A stretch of 22,885 bases of DNA from a virus. The stretch is from IMG/VR virus record IMGVR_UViG_3300030202_003192, positions 1-22,885 of that record; one strand, 5' to 3'. The position numbers and the translations under genes are program-made. A model generated the notes under the pieces. That model was given only the letters and a program-made list of their open reading frames with translations. It was not told the origin of the DNA and did no database searches. Each line of letters opens with the position of its first letter. The stretch's first letter is position 1. Positions 1-8,103 of the stretch are shown one piece after another.

Positions 1-87
1 TTTCTCCCAAGTATCGCCTATATTACCCTTAGCGGTATAGTCTCCACTTTTACCTACAATGTGTTCTTCGTGTGAATGTTTTTCCAT
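1..87 (-). CDS. Partial small hydrophilic protein, N-terminal 29 aa only
   Basis: The reading frame starts with ATG at 87 and runs off the left window edge with no stop. It is preceded by AAAGGAGAAGACT, a strong ribosome binding site at good spacing. The visible peptide begins MEKHSHEEHIVGKSGDY and is rich in His, Glu and Gly. It has no membrane segment and no motif I recognise. It lies 21 bases downstream of the basic 37-aa gene and on the same strand, so it belongs to the leftward lysis or late operon. Function unknown. Confidence 0.6.
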   Translation of the reverse strand, partial: MEKHSHEEHIVGKSGDYTAKGNIGDTWEK

Positions 88-108
88 AGTCTTCTCCTTT
101 TTTGTTAA

Positions 109-222
109 TTATTTTTTTCTTATAACTTTTTGTAATGTTCTTGCTTGCTTTGCATGTAAGTTAGATGCTTTTTTCAAACCTTTGATTACTTTTTTAACTT
201 TTTTCTTGTTACCTTTTTTCAT
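109..222 (-). CDS. Very basic 37-aa protein
   Basis: This 37-codon frame starts at ATG 222, which overlaps the holin stop as TAATG, a typical coupled start. The product begins MKKGNKKKVKKVIKGLKKAS and is about 40% Lys and Arg, with no acidic residue. It could bind nucleic acid or act as a cationic amphipathic peptide near the membrane; its place just after the holin makes a lysis-associated role conceivable, but that is inference. The tight coupling and the uninterrupted frame between two real genes support it as a gene. No family recognised. Confidence 0.55.
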   Translation of the reverse strand: MKKGNKKKVKKVIKGLKKASNLHAKQARTLQKVIRKK

Positions 223-632
223 TACTTAGTAAGACCCTTTGCCTTCTCAAAACTTCTCATCCCGGCGACTCCGAGCATTGAAGTGACAATAGCTAGGAGG
301 GGCCCAGTCTCGATAGCAGGAGGCACAATATCTATACCTGCAAATTTTGCGTACCATTCAATACAGGGAGATAGGATGAAGCTAAACATTAAAGCAAGCC
401 CTCCAATCCAGCCTATGAATGGTCGCCACCCAGCAACGAATACGCTGCGATGGGTGGCTTCTTTTGCATTAACATCTAACTGCTTTTCTGCAAGCTTTTG
501 TTGGATGCGTTGCATTAAAATCTTTTTATCTAATTTCTCTTCTTCTGATGTATGAATCTCGTCGACAACTTTAGCGATGGTTTTTAAGGCTCCGCCTTTA
601 CCTCCTAACATGCCTCCAAGAAGTTGTAGCAC
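222..632 (-). CDS. Holin of the 3-TM GTA/phage type
   Basis: This is a likely holin that permeabilises the inner membrane at the end of infection. The pattern matches the 'holin of 3TMs, for gene-transfer release' family (GTA_holin_3TM): a short Gly-rich N-terminus (LLGGMLGGKGGALKTI), a charged coiled segment with EEEKLDKK, then HRSVFVAGWRPFIGWIGG, a hydrophobic helix, an amphipathic stretch, and a last helix LLAIVTSMLGVAGMRSFEKAKG. The frame is open from 704, but the first 24 codons overlap the preceding membrane-peptide gene. I chose GTG at 632 because its TAGTG overlap with that gene's stop couples translation and GGCGGAG lies 8 bases upstream; it gives 136 aa. ATG at 611 (129 aa) is the alternative. 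The family call is from pattern recognition. Confidence 0.75.
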   Translation of the reverse strand: MLQLLGGMLGGKGGALKTIAKVVDEIHTSEEEKLDKKILMQRIQQKLAEKQLDVNAKEATHRSVFVAGWRPFIGWIGGLALMFSFILSPCIEWYAKFAGIDIVPPAIETGPLLAIVTSMLGVAGMRSFEKAKGLTK

Positions 633-766
633 TATGCTGCTCCGCCTGTCATCCAACTTAATATCCAGATAACTACGATCGCTACTATAGCGGCTTTTAT
701 CCAATCCTTCATTTGCCAGTCACTCCATTCTTTGATGTGTGACCATAGATCTTTTAGTAAGTTCAT
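632..766 (-). CDS. Small single-TM membrane protein (44 aa)
   Basis: A 44-codon frame starts at ATG 766 behind AAAGGAGGTTCT, one of the best ribosome binding sites in the window. The product starts MNLLKDLWSHIKEWSDWQMK, a Trp-rich amphipathic segment, and then has one hydrophobic helix at about residues 24-40 (IKAAIVAIVVIWILSWM). It ends at TAG 632-634, overlapping the GTG start of the holin by one base. A tiny one-helix protein next to a holin is often a second holin, antiholin or spanin-like partner; which of these applies cannot be told from the sequence. Confidence 0.7.
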   Translation of the reverse strand: MNLLKDLWSHIKEWSDWQMKDWIKAAIVAIVVIWILSWMTGGAA

Positions 767-797
767 AGAACCTCCTTTGTTAAAGTAGCGAATTATA

Positions 798-983
798 CTA
801 TTTTACGCCTTTGAAAGCTACTTTTTTAATCTGCATTCTGCTTGTTTGTCCTTGAGGCCCACTTCCTTTGTTATCTTTTACTACAAATGGAGAGAAAACT
901 TGCTCTGCTGTTGAAGCAACTTGTGTGTTAGGAAATGGATTTTTTTGAGGAACAATTGTCATTTTTGCATTTTTAAATTTCAT
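798..983 (-). CDS. Hypothetical 61-aa protein
   Basis: A 61-codon frame starts at ATG 983, preceded by TTAAGGGGTCGT, a leader shared almost letter for letter with the plus-strand gene at 15631. The product is basic and soluble (starts MKFKNAKMTIVPQKNPFP, ends KKVAFKGVK), with many Gln, Asn, Ser and Pro residues in the middle and no membrane segment. It lies 8 bases after the 72-aa gene, in the stretch between portal and lysis genes where head or tail accessory proteins are common. I do not recognise the family. Confidence 0.6.
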   Translation of the reverse strand: MKFKNAKMTIVPQKNPFPNTQVASTAEQVFSPFVVKDNKGSGPQGQTSRMQIKKVAFKGVK

Positions 984-991
984 ACGACCCC

Positions 992-1210
992 TTAATGTAC
1001 TGTTGGTTTTTGTTGTTCAAGTATGATTTCTTTATCATTCTCAAAAAGAGTATTACCATTGTTTCCTAATGTTTGTAAATAAATCATTTTTGCAGTCACC
1101 ATCATCATAGAAGCGACGATTAACATCTCTTCTTGATTTCTATCATTTTCAAAAGCATAGTTAGTTAAATCATGAACGATTTCATCTACATTTAAATTAG
1201 AATTTTTCAT
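992..1210 (-). CDS. Hypothetical 72-aa protein
   Basis: The ATG at 1210 overlaps the portal stop as TAATG and has AAAGGAAATTA upstream, so it is translated in coupling with the portal. The product has an acidic helical N-terminus (VDEIVHDLTNYAFENDRNQEE), a Met-rich hydrophobic patch (MLIVASMMMVTAKMIYL, perhaps amphipathic rather than a true membrane span) and a polar tail ending QKPTVH. No known family recognised. The position directly after the portal suggests a small virion or assembly protein, an inference from context only. Confidence 0.6.
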   Translation of the reverse strand: MKNSNLNVDEIVHDLTNYAFENDRNQEEMLIVASMMMVTAKMIYLQTLGNNGNTLFENDKEIILEQQKPTVH

Positions 1211-3603
1211 TAATTTCCTTTATTTAGTTTTTGCATTTGAATATTATTACGTTTAGCAGCTAATTCCGCTGTTTGTTGTAGTTTAGCTTCGTCTATTTCA
1301 GCTTTTTGTTGTAATTTTGCAACATCAAGCTCTGTTTTTGCCATTTTAGCCATGTTATCAGCTTGAACTCTTTGTTTTTCTATGTCTATTTCTTCTTTTT
1401 TAAGCTCTACCAGTGGATCTTCGCCTCCACCTTCAAGATACTCTTGTTCTTCAGCAATCATTTGAGACATAAGCTCCATTTCTACTTGAGCAATTTGCTC
1501 ATTTAACAATTTATTGACAGCAGATTGTACTTGTTCTGGTATTTGACCATTAAACTGTTGAGTAAGTGCATCAATTTTTTCTTTATTCTTCTCTAAAACA
1601 TTTTGCGTTGCTAACATTGAAGTATGTTGAAGAATATGAGAGGTAATATTAACCATAACATCAGGCATAGTTCTAACTAACACGGAAGAGATGAAAGCTC
1701 TGTGTGTATTAATGTGTGCAACGTGATCTTGATCTGCAAAAGATTGAGCAGTTTTCTTCATAAGTAGTTCTGCATTTTCTGTAATTGGATCTTTTGGTTG
1801 TGGTTTAGCAGGTGGAGGTAAAATAGCGTCAACATTTTGTACTCCAAGTGCCTGATACATTCTTCTATACGCTTCATAAGCATTATGTATTTGTGGGTTC
1901 GATTGTGCTAATTGTAATTGTGCTTGAGCCAATTGAATTCTTTGCGACATTGAAAAGATGTTTGGATCGGATACTGGAATAATATCAATTCTTTCATCAA
2001 AATCCTGAACCTTAATTGTTCGCTCTCCGCCCGAAACATTGTAAGGATATTCTGGTGGAAGATATAATTGAAATACTCTAGCTAATAATCTGAATTCAAC
2101 TCTTTGAGCATAATGCATTCTTTTATGAATTGCGCTCATAACTTTTGTTCCTTGTTCAATCATTGCCATTGTTGTTCCAACTGGATTAGCATTGTTTGAA
2201 TCTGAAATTTTTGCGTCTGCTACAGCAGCAAATCTTTTACCAGCATCTACACAAAAACTAAGAAGCATAAATAAAGTTTGACTTGGTTCTTTATATGGAA
2301 GAGGTACGAAGTTTGCTCTTAGATCTCCTCCCGGAGCATCAACATCTCTGAACTCGCCAGGTTGTAATGGACTGTCATCATCTCTAATTCGAAGACCTCT
2401 TGCTTTAAATCCTGCTGGTAGATTTGATAATGTTCCCGCATCAATAAGTTGACGTAACGAGGAAGTAGCCGATCTTGATAAACCTCCCAACATATGGATA
2501 AGACCAAAACCATAAAAGCCAAGACCTGGAAGGAAACGATAGTGAACGAAATATTGTATCTTCTTTTTTTGAGGATCTTCTTGTTTATAGTTTCTGTAGA
2601 TTGATAAAACTTTTCCTGATCCTTCATCGATTGTAATTATGTAAGGCAGTTTAATGCCTGTAGGCTCACCATTCAAACCGATATCTTCGAATCCTGGTAT
2701 GTCTAAATCACAATGTATTTCAAGTAAGGTGCATTCGTTATCATACTGAACATCACTAGGGCTTACTCCTTCAATAGAATTATATTTTTCTTGAATAGCA
2801 CTTTCGTTTGGCAGCATAGACTCAAGATCAACATCTCGGTAAAAACCATTAACCTGACTTTTTCTTACTTCATTTTTATTTTGTTTTAAAACATGTGTAA
2901 TACGCGGAGCTGTTTCTAGATCTGTAGAATGATAAGGAACAACTAAATCTTCAACAGGAATAAATTTTGCAACTGCTCTTCCTAAGTTTGCATCATAATA
3001 AACTTTTTTAAAAGAAGAACCAGCTAATGCTAAAAAGAATAACATCTGATCCATATCAGGATCATACTCTTCCATTACAGAAGTAATTTGATAATTCATA
3101 TAGTCTCGAACTCTTTTACTTTGTTCTTCGACTTGAGGGTTTACTGCTCCAACAATATCACATTTTACTGGACCACCTGCTGGAAGTAATTCTTTATATG
3201 CTTGTGCTTGAAACTGTGTAACAGATTCTGCTAACATTGGGTGGGTGACACCACTTGCTCCTTGAAAGGGCTGTGATCTCTCTTCGTATTTAAATCCTAG
3301 AAGGTCTAATCCTTGTGTGTAACCTTGTTCCCAATCCTTTCTTGTTTCTTTATCAGTCTCGTAATCAGCAATCAAGTCTGAACTCATTTTTTCTAAATCG
3401 TCTTCATCAACAAACTCAGATAAATTAGAATCAAAAGTTGCTTGCATGTTAAGTGTTTGTGGACCAACAATAGCTGATCCATCTTGTAGCATTTCTATAT
3501 TATCTTGCGGTTGTCCTTCAACACTGATGTCAATAGGGCTACTCGCATATTGATCTATAACAATGTCATTTTCTGTAGGTTGAATTTTTTTATCTATAGC
3601 CAT
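1210..3603 (-). CDS. Portal protein (head-tail connector), P22-like
   Basis: The portal is the dodecameric ring at the capsid vertex through which DNA is packaged and ejected. The 797-aa length fits the long P22-type portals rather than the ~500-aa HK97 type. Recognised stretches include the N-terminal LIADYETDKETRKDWEQGY, SQPFQGASGVTHPMLAESV with the following QAQAYKELLP, and a middle region with KRFAAVADAKISDSN and VGTTMAMIEQGTKV, as in many marine podovirus-like portals. The last ~100 residues are a Gln, Lys and Glu-rich helix (QRVQADNMAKMAKTEL onward), compatible with the long C-terminal barrel helices of P22-like portals. It starts in TAATG overlap with the gene before and ends in TAATG overlap with the gene after. 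Its place two genes downstream of the large terminase agrees. Confidence 0.88.
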   Translation of the reverse strand: MAIDKKIQPTENDIVIDQYASSPIDISVEGQPQDNIEMLQDGSAIVGPQTLNMQATFDSNLSEFVDEDDLEKMSSDLIADYETDKETRKDWEQGYTQGLDLLGFKYEERSQPFQGASGVTHPMLAESVTQFQAQAYKELLPAGGPVKCDIVGAVNPQVEEQSKRVRDYMNYQITSVMEEYDPDMDQMLFFLALAGSSFKKVYYDANLGRAVAKFIPVEDLVVPYHSTDLETAPRITHVLKQNKNEVRKSQVNGFYRDVDLESMLPNESAIQEKYNSIEGVSPSDVQYDNECTLLEIHCDLDIPGFEDIGLNGEPTGIKLPYIITIDEGSGKVLSIYRNYKQEDPQKKKIQYFVHYRFLPGLGFYGFGLIHMLGGLSRSATSSLRQLIDAGTLSNLPAGFKARGLRIRDDDSPLQPGEFRDVDAPGGDLRANFVPLPYKEPSQTLFMLLSFCVDAGKRFAAVADAKISDSNNANPVGTTMAMIEQGTKVMSAIHKRMHYAQRVEFRLLARVFQLYLPPEYPYNVSGGERTIKVQDFDERIDIIPVSDPNIFSMSQRIQLAQAQLQLAQSNPQIHNAYEAYRRMYQALGVQNVDAILPPPAKPQPKDPITENAELLMKKTAQSFADQDHVAHINTHRAFISSVLVRTMPDVMVNITSHILQHTSMLATQNVLEKNKEKIDALTQQFNGQIPEQVQSAVNKLLNEQIAQVEMELMSQMIAEEQEYLEGGGEDPLVELKKEEIDIEKQRVQADNMAKMAKTELDVAKLQQKAEIDEAKLQQTAELAAKRNNIQMQKLNKGN

Positions 3604-5657
3604 TATATGCTTTCAAAGAATATTTCGATGTCAATCAAAGGATTTGCCTTTGAAGTTTTTGTTTTACCACCCTTTTTAAATTGAGGAAAGCCAATTTTCT
3701 TTAAAAGGTTAGGATCAAAATCCTCTCTAGCTTTCAAGTCAATATAAGGCATGTTAATAAGTTGCAAAGTATTTTCAATTTCCTCATAACGATATTCTTC
3801 TTTCCTCCTTGTTTTTTCACCAGTTCTTACATATTTTTCCATTCCAGGAAACTGGTTTTGTCTCACTCTTGAAAAATATTCATCTCCTCCACTATCAAAT
3901 TTATACTGGCCATCATTTCTTACTTTAAGTGTTGCCATTGAAATTTCATCATCACTCATGCCAAGTGCCTTACCTCTTTTGGTAATATCTTTATTTAATT
4001 TTTTTATAAATTCATTTGTTTTATTATTGTAAATATTAATAAAACCTTTGTAGTTATCTTTGTCTGCACCTTCATAATGAGATACAACTTCACCTGGAAC
4101 CCATCCTAAAAAATCATCACCATCAATTAAGGCTTGTGTGAGTCTATCTTTCATTACTTGTTTTACCCAGTATTGAGCTCCGCCTGCGTAAGGATAATTA
4201 TTTTTACTAGAAGTAAAATCATTTGACGATGTTGGATATTGAATTGCAGGTTTGTTACGATGAACGTCAGATTGCATTTCCATAATAATACTACCTTGAT
4301 CACCATTTTCGTAATTTTGTATTTTTCTTCCTCTACTAAATGCGATTGTATTATCCGCTGTAGGGTGTGAAGTATTGTGTTCGCTTGTTCTATTCTCTTG
4401 TCCAAATTTAGGATTAAAATTATGTGTGATAACAGAATAATCCTCTGCACGAGTACCAGGTAAACCAATGTTCATGTGCTCATTCGTGAATACAGTACCT
4501 TGTAAGGTTGACCCTACTTGACGAATGTAATCTTGTATCTTTGCATACTCTCTATTTCTTTCTAGCATTGATGGATCAATTCCTTCTTCAGCTAATAACT
4601 CTTGTGTTTGTATTTGTATTTTAGCTAAAGCATCTGCTGCTGTATCTCTATCTGTAGAATTTTGTATACTTTTTAAATTATCCGTTACTAAATTTTTATA
4701 TCTATCTACAAAATCTGATAGTTGACCCGGACGCATGACAACATCCATTTCATTAATTCCGTTGATTGCATTTTGCACTGTTTGAGGAAAGAGCTCTTGA
4801 TCTCCTCCCATGATTTGATAATTACCAAAACCTGCTAATTGATTATCTGCTCCTTGTACTAATTCTAATAATTCTTTTGCTGTAACTTTTCTTTTTGGGT
4901 CTGCTTGATTAATTTGTTCTAACTGAGCTGCAAGACCTGTATCTCTTAATTCTAGTGTTAACCCTTTTTGTGGATTAAATAATTCATTAACCCAATCGTT
5001 AAGTAATTTTTTTTCACCAGCCGTGTAATTTGATTTAAGGTAGTCCTCTGTTTGAGAAAAACGTGGGGCAATTTCACTTTGATATGTTTCCATAGGATCA
5101 GGTAGATCTGCCAAACTCTCCATCATCTTAGTCGGAACAAGTGCCTTGGATGTATCTTCTTTTTTCTTTTGATCTGACATTGTAATAATTAAATCATCAG
5201 CAGTTACAGGTTTAGGTATAGGAGTAATATTACTTGTATCTTCTTGCGGGGAAGGTAGGGTAATATTTGCATCGTCCAGCAAACCTTTTGGCTTAGGTGT
5301 AGGTGTAATTAAAGGTTCGTTTTTTACATCAGGAGGGACAAGTCCTGTGTTCTTTGCTCTCTCTGCATCCTCTGCTTGTCTTTTTCTAATCTCCTCTTCG
5401 CTCGGTGCATATACATCACCCCCTGGTGTTTTAATAATAGGGGATATTCCAGAATCTTTATCTTTTTCTGTCATAGCACTAACAGCGGGATATGCTCCAG
5501 CTGCCATCATGGCGAACAACGGCCCGAGGTCCGCGGCTCCTAGTTTAGTAGGATCGCCCATTAAATTAGGTCTCCTTATCATAGGAAGAACATCCAATAT
5601 ATCTGGATCATCTAGAACACTAGCTGCGCCTGATTGAAACTTTTTCTTTTTATCCAT
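3603..5657 (-). CDS. Large protein with a phage large-polyvalent-protein-like region, between terminase and portal
   Basis: This 684-aa protein has three visible parts. Residues 1-200 are low complexity and rich in Pro, Lys and Asp (repeated ITPTPKP-like stretches), with one hydrophobic patch near 45-62. Residues 200-400 are helical. Residues ~405-570 carry VITHNFNPKF, HNTSHPTADNTIAFSRGR, IIMEMQSDVHRNKP, a run ending WVKQVMKDRLTQALIDGDDF, then LGWVPGEVVSHYEG and a Lys-rich helix. That order (His-containing Arg-Phe strand, 'EIQSDW'-type motif, 'lkr.lr.A...d.iaW.tG', ending KxxGKALG) resembles a module I associate with phage large polyvalent proteins and internal virion proteins. It starts and ends in TAATG overlaps with its neighbours. 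It may be an ejected or internal head protein; no catalytic role can be claimed. Confidence 0.5.
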   Translation of the reverse strand: MDKKKKFQSGAASVLDDPDILDVLPMIRRPNLMGDPTKLGAADLGPLFAMMAAGAYPAVSAMTEKDKDSGISPIIKTPGGDVYAPSEEEIRKRQAEDAERAKNTGLVPPDVKNEPLITPTPKPKGLLDDANITLPSPQEDTSNITPIPKPVTADDLIITMSDQKKKEDTSKALVPTKMMESLADLPDPMETYQSEIAPRFSQTEDYLKSNYTAGEKKLLNDWVNELFNPQKGLTLELRDTGLAAQLEQINQADPKRKVTAKELLELVQGADNQLAGFGNYQIMGGDQELFPQTVQNAINGINEMDVVMRPGQLSDFVDRYKNLVTDNLKSIQNSTDRDTAADALAKIQIQTQELLAEEGIDPSMLERNREYAKIQDYIRQVGSTLQGTVFTNEHMNIGLPGTRAEDYSVITHNFNPKFGQENRTSEHNTSHPTADNTIAFSRGRKIQNYENGDQGSIIMEMQSDVHRNKPAIQYPTSSNDFTSSKNNYPYAGGAQYWVKQVMKDRLTQALIDGDDFLGWVPGEVVSHYEGADKDNYKGFINIYNNKTNEFIKKLNKDITKRGKALGMSDDEISMATLKVRNDGQYKFDSGGDEYFSRVRQNQFPGMEKYVRTGEKTRRKEEYRYEEIENTLQLINMPYIDLKAREDFDPNLLKKIGFPQFKKGGKTKTSKANPLIDIEIFFESI

Positions 5658-6118
5658 TAACTAAGCTTTGCTTTTCTAAAACCTTTGTTAGCGATTCTAA
5701 CACCACGAACCTTGGTACGCGAACCGTCTTTCGCTTTAACTGTAGCTTTTGCAGCATCTTTTAGACCAGCTAATTTTTTACGTCGTTCAAGAAAAGTTGA
5801 ATCTCCTGATTTTAAACCTTTCTTTGTAGCTCCAGCAATTCTATCCGCTTGTGTCGGATTTGGATTATTATCTATACCTGCTGCAACAGATAGCTTACCA
5901 AAGTCAGTGCCTTTACCTGATTTAAGACCAAAGTTTTTTACTTTTTCCTTATCCTCTTTGCTTGGATTTAAACTATAGCTTCCATTTTTAACTACTATTT
6001 TTCCTTGATCTACTCTTCTATCAAACTCTTCCCCAAGACTTAATCTCTTTTTTTCTGGATTGTCTGATTTATCAATTAAATATTGTCTATCTTCTATGTA
6101 CTGTGATTTCGCGCTCAT
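5657..6118 (-). CDS. Hypothetical basic 153-aa protein downstream of terminase
   Basis: The ATG at 6118 follows TTAGGAGATA, a ribosome binding site that overlaps the terminase stop codon. The product is strongly basic and soluble: an N-terminal charged helix (SQYIEDRQYLIDKSDNPEKKR), a middle rich in Gly and Lys, a helix LERRKKLAGLKDAAKATVKA, and a tail SRTKVRGVRIANKGFRKAKL. Such composition fits a nucleic-acid-binding or scaffold-like protein. The gene lies between the large terminase and the 684-aa protein in the head operon. No family recognised. Confidence 0.6.
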   Translation of the reverse strand: MSAKSQYIEDRQYLIDKSDNPEKKRLSLGEEFDRRVDQGKIVVKNGSYSLNPSKEDKEKVKNFGLKSGKGTDFGKLSVAAGIDNNPNPTQADRIAGATKKGLKSGDSTFLERRKKLAGLKDAAKATVKAKDGSRTKVRGVRIANKGFRKAKLS

Positions 6119-6126
6119 TATATCTC

Positions 6127-7590
6127 CTAATAGTATTCTCGCATCTTCAACATACTTGGCTCATCCTCGTAGTCTTCTGGGTGCGTAATAAAATTTCCCT
6201 GTCTGAATCTTAACAGAGCTTGAGTGGTGGAGTCAACATAATCGTCGTGTTCACCAAAAGGAAAAGCAGCACATTCCTCAATAACCTCTTGCGCCCACCT
6301 TTCGTCAGGATAATAAACTTGTCCTGATTCAAATAGAGGTGCTACAGCGTTTACTCTTGAATGTTTATCATTTCCTTTGCTCGGTGTAAAGTTAACAACT
6401 GGAATTCCTGTTTGACGTAACTCGTACGTTAGCGGAAGGCCTGACGCTTTCGCTTCGATGATCACGGTCTCGGGTTCCCAGTAATTGTACTGTTCGACCG
6501 CTTTCCTTTTTAATTCAGGAAACTCCCACCGCCCGCGTTTCGCGTCTAACAAAATACAAGCAGGTGCTCTCATTTCATCTCTATAGAAAACTCCCCATGT
6601 TGTAATCGCCGAATAGTCGGCTGTTTCTTTTTTACTATAGGCTGTATCGTAGCTTTGAATTATATGTTGGAGGGGTGGTGGATCTTCATGTTCATATAAC
6701 TTCCACCAGTCACGTTTGATTATGGAACCTTCTTCACTGGTGGGTTGCTGTTGCCACTGTGCTTGCCACTTCTGTTCTGACAGAGATGCTTTGACAGAAA
6801 GTAATTCATCTTCTTTCCAATACTCAGGCCACATAGGATTACCCGTCTCAGGAAAGATTGCGGGAAACTCAATAATATCCCATTGATCTGCTTTAACTCC
6901 TTTTTGTGCATTAACCAATTTACCTGTTAGATCTTTAACGGACCAACGGGTCATAACAATAACAATGGCTCCTCCAGGTTGTAAACGCTGACGAGGTCCA
7001 GAGGTATACCATTCGTACGCATTATCGAATGCGGTAGAGGACAACGCATCTTGCTCTGAGTGTGGGTCATCAATAATAAGTAAATCCGCACCACGGCCCG
7101 TGATTGCACCACCAACACCCGCGCCAAAATATTCACCGCCCTTATTCGTTTCCCAACGGCCCGCGGCCTTCGAATCTTGTGATAGTTTTATATCTGTAAA
7201 AATATTTTTATAATCTTCCGAGTCCATGAGGTTACGAACCTTACGACCAAAACGATAAGATAATTCTGCTGTGTGCGTAGTTTGAATAATCTTTAACTTC
7301 GGATTGTGGCCCATCATCCATGCGGGAAAAAGAAAAGAAGCAAATTCTGACTTGGTATGACGTGGAGGCATATTAACGATTAAGCGTTTTAACTTGCCCT
7401 CTTTGATTAAATTAAATTTTTCTGCAATTTTTTTATGGTGATACCCTGCAATAAATTCTGGCCATACGGCACGTACAAAAGATAGATAATCATCTCTTGA
7501 ATGCTTTGACGTATCTATTTCAGCTTTTTTTAATTCTAATTTTTTAATTAAGTCTTCAGCTTCAGAATAAGTAATTTGATCGTAATCCAT
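6127..7590 (-). CDS. terL: Terminase large subunit (DNA packaging ATPase and nuclease)
   Basis: TerL pumps DNA into the prohead and cuts concatemers. The 487-aa protein carries the full motif set. The Walker A-like NMPPRHTKS is at 73-81, LLIIDDPHSEQDA at 170-182 is Walker B with the acidic pair, and IVMTRW at 211-216 is the coupling motif. In the C-terminal RNase H-like nuclease domain, SYDTAY places Asp315, VIIEAKASG places Glu379 and HDDYVDS at 448-454 gives the third acidic site. Length and motifs fit the T4 gp17-like group with a Terminase_6C nuclease. No Shine-Dalgarno sequence is visible before ATG 7590 (CACAGAAAA), unusual here; no better start exists nearby. A 267-base spacer lies upstream, and the small subunit gene is about 3 kb away. 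Confidence 0.95.
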   Translation of the reverse strand: MDYDQITYSEAEDLIKKLELKKAEIDTSKHSRDDYLSFVRAVWPEFIAGYHHKKIAEKFNLIKEGKLKRLIVNMPPRHTKSEFASFLFPAWMMGHNPKLKIIQTTHTAELSYRFGRKVRNLMDSEDYKNIFTDIKLSQDSKAAGRWETNKGGEYFGAGVGGAITGRGADLLIIDDPHSEQDALSSTAFDNAYEWYTSGPRQRLQPGGAIVIVMTRWSVKDLTGKLVNAQKGVKADQWDIIEFPAIFPETGNPMWPEYWKEDELLSVKASLSEQKWQAQWQQQPTSEEGSIIKRDWWKLYEHEDPPPLQHIIQSYDTAYSKKETADYSAITTWGVFYRDEMRAPACILLDAKRGRWEFPELKRKAVEQYNYWEPETVIIEAKASGLPLTYELRQTGIPVVNFTPSKGNDKHSRVNAVAPLFESGQVYYPDERWAQEVIEECAAFPFGEHDDYVDSTTQALLRFRQGNFITHPEDYEDEPSMLKMREYY

Positions 7591-7622
7591 TTTTCTGTGA
7601 TGTTTAACACATATAATCGTTT

Positions 7623-7637
7623 GTGTAAAACTTACAC
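7623..7637. promoter_or_regulatory. Inverted repeat upstream of terL (possible operator)
   Basis: GTGTAA and TTACAC form perfect 6-bp arms around AAC, about 33 bases before the terL start. On the minus strand an AT-rich GATTATATG stretch lies between this repeat and the gene. The dyad may bind a regulator of the packaging operon or be a weak hairpin; only the symmetry is seen directly. Confidence 0.3.
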
Positions 7638-7821
7638 GCTACGTGCATGCCCACAATGTATAGGGGGGAGAGGGGGGTGGCGTCGTTTTAAGGGATTATT
7701 TCTGGCAAAATCGAGTTGGGACTCTAGATCGTGTATATCTAAATGTAATAACTACTAGATGTAGGTGGCGTGTGAGTCGAGGATTATTTCAGGAGAGCTG
7801 GTTACGCTGGGGAATGGGGTA

Positions 7822-7851
7822 TGGAGATGGTAGAAAAACCATCTCCATTTT
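7822..7851. terminator. 10-bp perfect stem-loop after the upstream small-gene operon
   Basis: TGGAGATGGT (7822-7831) and ACCATCTCCA (7838-7847) form a perfect 10-bp stem around AGAAAA. Four Ts follow on the plus strand. On the minus strand the stem starts 10 bases beyond the stop of the 7858-8103 gene, where an operon terminator would be expected, but the 3' T-run in that direction is missing. It could end leftward transcription weakly, protect a 3' end, or stop rightward antisense transcription. Confidence 0.5.
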
Positions 7852-7857
7852 CGTAGA

Positions 7858-8103
7858 TTATCTTGTCAAGCCAAATTTATTAGCTAGGTTAGATGAGAGT
7901 TGAATACCAAAGTCTTTTATTGTTTGGTTATCTCTATTCTTTAGTATGAAAGAAAACATTTCACTATCAAGATAACTAGCAACCAATTGCCAATCAACTT
8001 CTTGATCGTTACTTACTAAAGGTTCTGTAACCGCTCTATTTGAGCGGTTAGTATTAGTTAAATTTCTTAAGTTCTGTAAGTCAGTCACTAGATCATTAGG
8101 CAT
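7858..8103 (-). CDS. Hypothetical 81-aa protein
   Basis: The ATG at 8103 lies inside the end of the preceding gene (8-base overlap), which suggests translational coupling. The product is Asn-rich and soluble, starting MPNDLVTDLQNLRNLTNTNR, with a helical C-terminal half (DWQLVASYLDSEMFSFILKN and IKDFGIQLSSNLANKFG). No family recognised. Codons for residues NRSNRAVT fall in a perfect 9-bp hairpin (8028-8050), noted separately. It is the last gene before the spacer upstream of terL. Confidence 0.6.
   Translation of the reverse strand: MPNDLVTDLQNLRNLTNTNRSNRAVTEPLVSNDQEVDWQLVASYLDSEMFSFILKNRDNQTIKDFGIQLSSNLANKFGLTR

Larger units (their letters stand above)
7591..7857. other. 267-base noncoding spacer upstream of terL
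   Basis: No convincing gene is seen on either strand; a 60-codon plus-strand frame here lacks a ribosome binding site. The spacer holds an inverted repeat (7623-7637), two runs of six G (7663-7668 and 7672-7677), and a stem-loop just past the stop of the upstream gene (7822-7847). The GC-rich blocks stand out against the AT-rich surroundings. Noncoding sequence beside terL is a usual place for a packaging site or late promoter; neither is proven. Confidence 0.6.

Noticed and set aside
633-704. N-terminal extension of the holin frame to 704
   Set aside because: This part overlaps the 44-aa membrane protein with its strong binding site, and the extension sequence is hydrophilic and unlike the family. 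The GTG at 632 fits better.
986-1003. Similarity of GACCCCTTAATGTACTGTTG (986) and GACCCTTTATGTACTGTTG (16517)
   Set aside because: The 11-base identical part plus the leader-like AAGGGGTC complement can arise by chance and from the shared leader; no further similarity flanks it.
2319-2627. Out-of-frame or antisense frames inside the portal, head-protein, helicase and polymerase genes (for example 2319-2627, 4163-4468, 15054-15360, 18864-19166)
   Set aside because: They have no binding sites or recognisable motifs and lie wholly within strongly supported genes; only the 18629-19351 frame passes these tests.
7576-7758. 60-codon plus-strand frame in the terL spacer
   Set aside because: It has no ribosome binding site, overlaps the terL start, reads through the G-tracts, and lies opposite the local gene direction.
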